The notes beneath the pieces were generated by a model. It worked only from the letters and a program-made list of their open reading frames with translations. It did not search any database and had not been told where the DNA came from. The translations under genes and the position numbers were made by a program. Below, one piece after another: positions 32,608-34,711 of a stretch of 34,711 nt of DNA. Within the stretch, counting starts at the first letter, position 1; each line of letters begins with the position of its first letter. This stretch comes from an uncultured Collinsella sp. (lineage in GTDB: Bacteria > Actinomycetota > Coriobacteriia > Coriobacteriales > Coriobacteriaceae): NCBI GenBank assembly GCA_900541855.1, contig UQLD01000026.1, forward strand, positions 1-34,711. Direction: 5' to 3'.

Positions 32608-33078
32608 TTACTGAGCGGTCGCGGTCGAGCTAGCGCCCGCGGCTGCATCCTGCGAAAAATCAAGTGTAACGCTCTCGCTGGGCTCCACCATGCCATAAGC
32701 GCCCGCAAGGTCGCGAATGCGCGTGTCGGCACCATAGACCGAATGCATGACCTCCAGGTCGGAGCTCTCGTCGGTCGCCTTCTCGAGCGTGTTGGTAAGC
32801 GCGGCGTTGTTGTTGAGCACCTGGGCCGTAACGCCGGCGAGCGCCACACGGGCGACACCGATCGTCATGAAGATGGCCGCAATGATGCAAAACGTTTTAA
32901 GAACGCTCATGAAAACCGGGCTTACCGCCTGGTTTGCCTGACGGCCCGCGCCCGTGTAGACATCAAAGCGCGGCGTGCGCTGCTCGCGGGGAGCAACGGG
33001 GGCCTGCGGTGCCTCACGATAGGCGGGCATGGCGTTCATATCATAGGCGAGTGCTGCGTTTGAGGTGTTGTAGCCCAT
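32608..33078 (-). CDS. ftsL: FtsL-like cell division protein
   Basis: The 156-residue bitopic protein has a cytoplasmic part of about 55 residues, one membrane helix (about 58-82, VLKTFCIIAAIFMTIGVARVALAGV split across that range) and an extracytoplasmic stretch likely to form a short coiled coil (AQVLNNNAALTNTLEKATDESSDLEVM). A low-complexity Ala/Ser/Thr tail follows. Sequence identity within this family is too low for recognition by motif, so the call rests on topology and on its position between rsmH and ftsI. GGGAGG lies about 9 nt before ATG 33078. Confidence 0.8.
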   Translation of the reverse strand: MGYNTSNAALAYDMNAMPAYREAPQAPVAPREQRTPRFDVYTGAGRQANQAVSPVFMSVLKTFCIIAAIFMTIGVARVALAGVTAQVLNNNAALTNTLEKATDESSDLEVMHSVYGADTRIRDLAGAYGMVEPSESVTLDFSQDAAAGASSTATAQ

Positions 33079-33168
33079 GATATGCCGCCTCCCATCCCGA
33101 GTACGTTGGTAGTGTGTTTAAGCTTCGTTTGTGGTACGAGCGGGAGGTCCAATATCGCGCGGTCGCGT

Positions 33169-34134
33169 CTACAGACGCTGCGCCACGCGGATCTTGGCTG
33201 ATCTCGCCCGAGGGTTGCGCGCAACCTCATCGGGTTGGGCAACCAGGGGTTTGCGGGTGATGACCTTGAGTATCGGCACGTTGCCGCACACGCACACCGG
33301 AATCTCCGGCGGACACGTGCACCCCTGGCTCATCTCCTTAAAGTGGTTCTTTACGATACGGTCCTCGAGCGAGTGATACGAGATGACGCAGATGCGTCCG
33401 CCCGGGTTGAGCCACCTTGTGGCGGCGTCAAGCCCTCGCTCGAGCACATCGAGTTCGTGATTGACCTCGATGCGAATGGCCTGGAAACTTTTCTTGGCTG
33501 GGTGTCCGCCATGCCGACGAGCGGCAGCGGGGATACCAGCCTTGATGATCTCGACAAACTGACCGGTGGTTTCGATCGGCTCATGCTCGCGGCGGCGCAC
33601 GATCTCACGCGCGATCTGCGAGGCGAACTTCTCTTCGCCATAGACGCGTAGAATCCGGGCGAGGTCGTGTTCGTTATAGGTGTTGATGACCTCAGCTGCG
33701 TTTAAGGTGTTGTTACCCGGATCCATCCGCATGTCCAATGGGGCGTCCTCGTTGTACGAAAAGCCCCTGCCAGGGATATCGAGTTGCGGCGACGAAACGC
33801 CCAAGTCGAACAGGAAGCCATCGACCCCGGGCACCTCGGCCGAGCAAAGCAGCTCGTCCAAGTCGCCGAAGTTGCCCTTCAGCAGCTGGTGCGGTACGCC
33901 GGGAACCTCGCGGTCCAGACGGGCGCCAGCGGCCTCGAGGGCCATGTCGTCCTGATCGACGCCGAGCAAAAGGCCGGTCTCCCCCACCTGCGCGGCCATC
34001 TTTACCGAATGGCCGGCACCGCCAAGGGTGCAGTCGCAGACGACGGAGCCGCTCTTTAGCTGCAGCGACTCAAGCACTTCGCCGAGCATGACAGGTTCAT
34101 GCCGATATTCTTGTGTCAAGATCCCACGCTCCAT
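33169..34134 (-). CDS. rsmH: 16S rRNA (cytosine1402-N4)-methyltransferase RsmH
   Basis: The 321-residue protein has the RsmH pattern: YRHEPVMLGEVLESL, the SAM loop DCTLGGAGHSVKMA, FLFDLGVSSPQLD, RGFSYNEDAPLDMRMD and the closing SYHSLEDRIVKNHF region with zinc-like cysteines (CTCPPEIPVCVC). It methylates C1402 of 16S rRNA. ATG 34134 is used; TTG 34119 would give the common start M-TQEYRHEP and cannot be excluded. It is followed after 90 nt by ftsL. Confidence 0.97.
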   Translation of the reverse strand: MERGILTQEYRHEPVMLGEVLESLQLKSGSVVCDCTLGGAGHSVKMAAQVGETGLLLGVDQDDMALEAAGARLDREVPGVPHQLLKGNFGDLDELLCSAEVPGVDGFLFDLGVSSPQLDIPGRGFSYNEDAPLDMRMDPGNNTLNAAEVINTYNEHDLARILRVYGEEKFASQIAREIVRRREHEPIETTGQFVEIIKAGIPAAARRHGGHPAKKSFQAIRIEVNHELDVLERGLDAATRWLNPGGRICVISYHSLEDRIVKNHFKEMSQGCTCPPEIPVCVCGNVPILKVITRKPLVAQPDEVARNPRARSAKIRVAQRL

Positions 34135-34154
34135 CCGTTACTCGTGCCTTGCCC

Positions 34155-34589
34155 TTACGAGAAGAAGAGGTCCAGCAGGGCCTCGTCGTCATCGTCCTCA
34201 TCGGCCGTAGCGCGGTCCCAAACCTCGAGGTGGTCGTAGTTGCCCACAACCGTGACCTCGCGGTCGAGATTCGCCTGCTTGCGGAGAGACTCAGAAAGAC
34301 CGATACGACCCGCGCTGTCCACATCCATCGACGTGGTGCGCTTGTTGATCGCCCTCATGAGCTTCTGGTCGTTGATGTCACGCGGGTTAAAACCCTCGTG
34401 GCCCTCACGACCCGCGAAGAGTCCTTCGACCCACTTATCGAAGGCCTCGGCAGAGAACACGTACAGAGCATCGACATCCAGGGCTTTGAACACGCGAACG
34501 TGCTCTCCAAGCTCCTCGCGAAGGGGTGCAGGCAGGGACAGACGACCTTTTGCATCGAGATTGCGCTCGTATGCACCCGTCATTCCCAT
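34155..34589 (-). CDS. mraZ: Transcriptional regulator MraZ
   Basis: The 144-residue protein carries the duplicated SpoVT/AbrB-like MraZ fold: GAYERNLDAKGRLSLPAPLREEL at the start and TTSMDVDSAGRIGLSESLRKQA in the second half, each with the D-x-x-GR motif. MraZ forms a ring and represses its own dcw operon through direct repeats in the promoter. An acidic tail (DEDDDDEALLDLFF) closes it. GGGAGG lies upstream of ATG 34589. It is the first gene of the cluster, as usual. Confidence 0.97.
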   Translation of the reverse strand: MGMTGAYERNLDAKGRLSLPAPLREELGEHVRVFKALDVDALYVFSAEAFDKWVEGLFAGREGHEGFNPRDINDQKLMRAINKRTTSMDVDSAGRIGLSESLRKQANLDREVTVVGNYDHLEVWDRATADEDDDDEALLDLFFS

Positions 34590-34627
34590 GTGCGCCCTCC
34601 CCTCGGTTACTCAGATGGCACGTACGC

Positions 34628-34711
34628 GGGGAACCACCCCGCCTGTCGACGTCATCAATAATATGGGGAACCGCCCCATTTTTCAACACCTTTCCCCACC
34701 CCTTCCCCCAC
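34628..34711 (-). promoter_or_regulatory. dcw promoter with MraZ-type operator repeats
   Basis: On the minus strand there is -35 TTGAAA (34686-34681), a 17-bp spacer and -10 TATTAT (34663-34658), a good housekeeping promoter about 70 nt before mraZ. The spacer is itself TGGGG-N5-CCCCA. Upstream, TGGGG-containing units repeat at 11 bp (GTGGGGAA at 34699-34692, GTGGGGGAA at 34711-34703) and run to the window edge. A copy GGGGAACCnCCCC occurs both in the spacer (34665-34677) and in the leader (34628-34640). MraZ autoregulation is the likely function, from the known TGGG-type boxes of this regulator. Confidence 0.65.

Overview
The window reads as a high-GC gut actinobacterium of the class Coriobacteriia, most likely Collinsella. 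This is inferred from gene order and protein style, since no rRNA is present. Supporting signs are a division and cell-wall (dcw) cluster without ftsA and without murE between ftsI and murF, SepF and DivIVA next to ftsZ, and C-ending codons in most genes.

Layout, left to right. Positions 1-3717 are the right-hand part of an integrated element whose left part lies outside the window. It holds two divergent helix-turn-helix genes separated by three operator-like repeats, a degenerate LexA/S24-type repressor, a tightly coupled pair (DUF3800 protein plus an unrecognised 210-residue protein), and a tyrosine integrase. Positions 3718-4107 carry no gene. They hold a 14-bp perfect hairpin and three equally sized 55-bp palindromic units. 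Positions 4108-7238 are host genes on the minus strand: an SGNH hydrolase, a PARG-like macrodomain protein with an acidic linker, a Bax-inhibitor-1-type membrane protein and a small unknown. Positions 7489-9229 encode a Pit phosphate transporter and its DUF47/PhoU-like partner on the plus strand. Positions 9230-10880 are a patchwork: a 115-bp MITE-like inverted repeat, a nitroreductase whose two halves differ in codon usage, and an IS200-type insertion sequence.

From 10914 to the right edge everything is on the minus strand. Read in the direction of transcription (right to left) it starts with a clear promoter and MraZ-type repeats at 34628-34711. The genes then run mraZ-rsmH-ftsL-ftsI-murF-mraY-murD-ftsW-murG-murC-murB-ftsQ-ftsZ, followed by pgeF, pstS-pstC-pstA-pstB-phoU, yggS, sepF, yggT and divIVA. 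The dcw part makes lipid II precursors (MurF, MurD, MurC, MurB, MraY, MurG) and the septal machine (FtsZ, FtsQ, FtsL, FtsW, FtsI, SepF, DivIVA).

The high-affinity Pst phosphate operon sits between pgeF and yggS, inside what is normally one small cell-division neighbourhood. pgeF and pstS overlap by 4 nt, so the two are probably co-transcribed. Together with pit-DUF47, the window carries both low- and high-affinity phosphate uptake.

The least explained items are the DUF3800 gene pair, the 55-bp palindrome array, the MITE-like element, the apparent non-ATG start of yggT and the mosaic nitroreductase gene.
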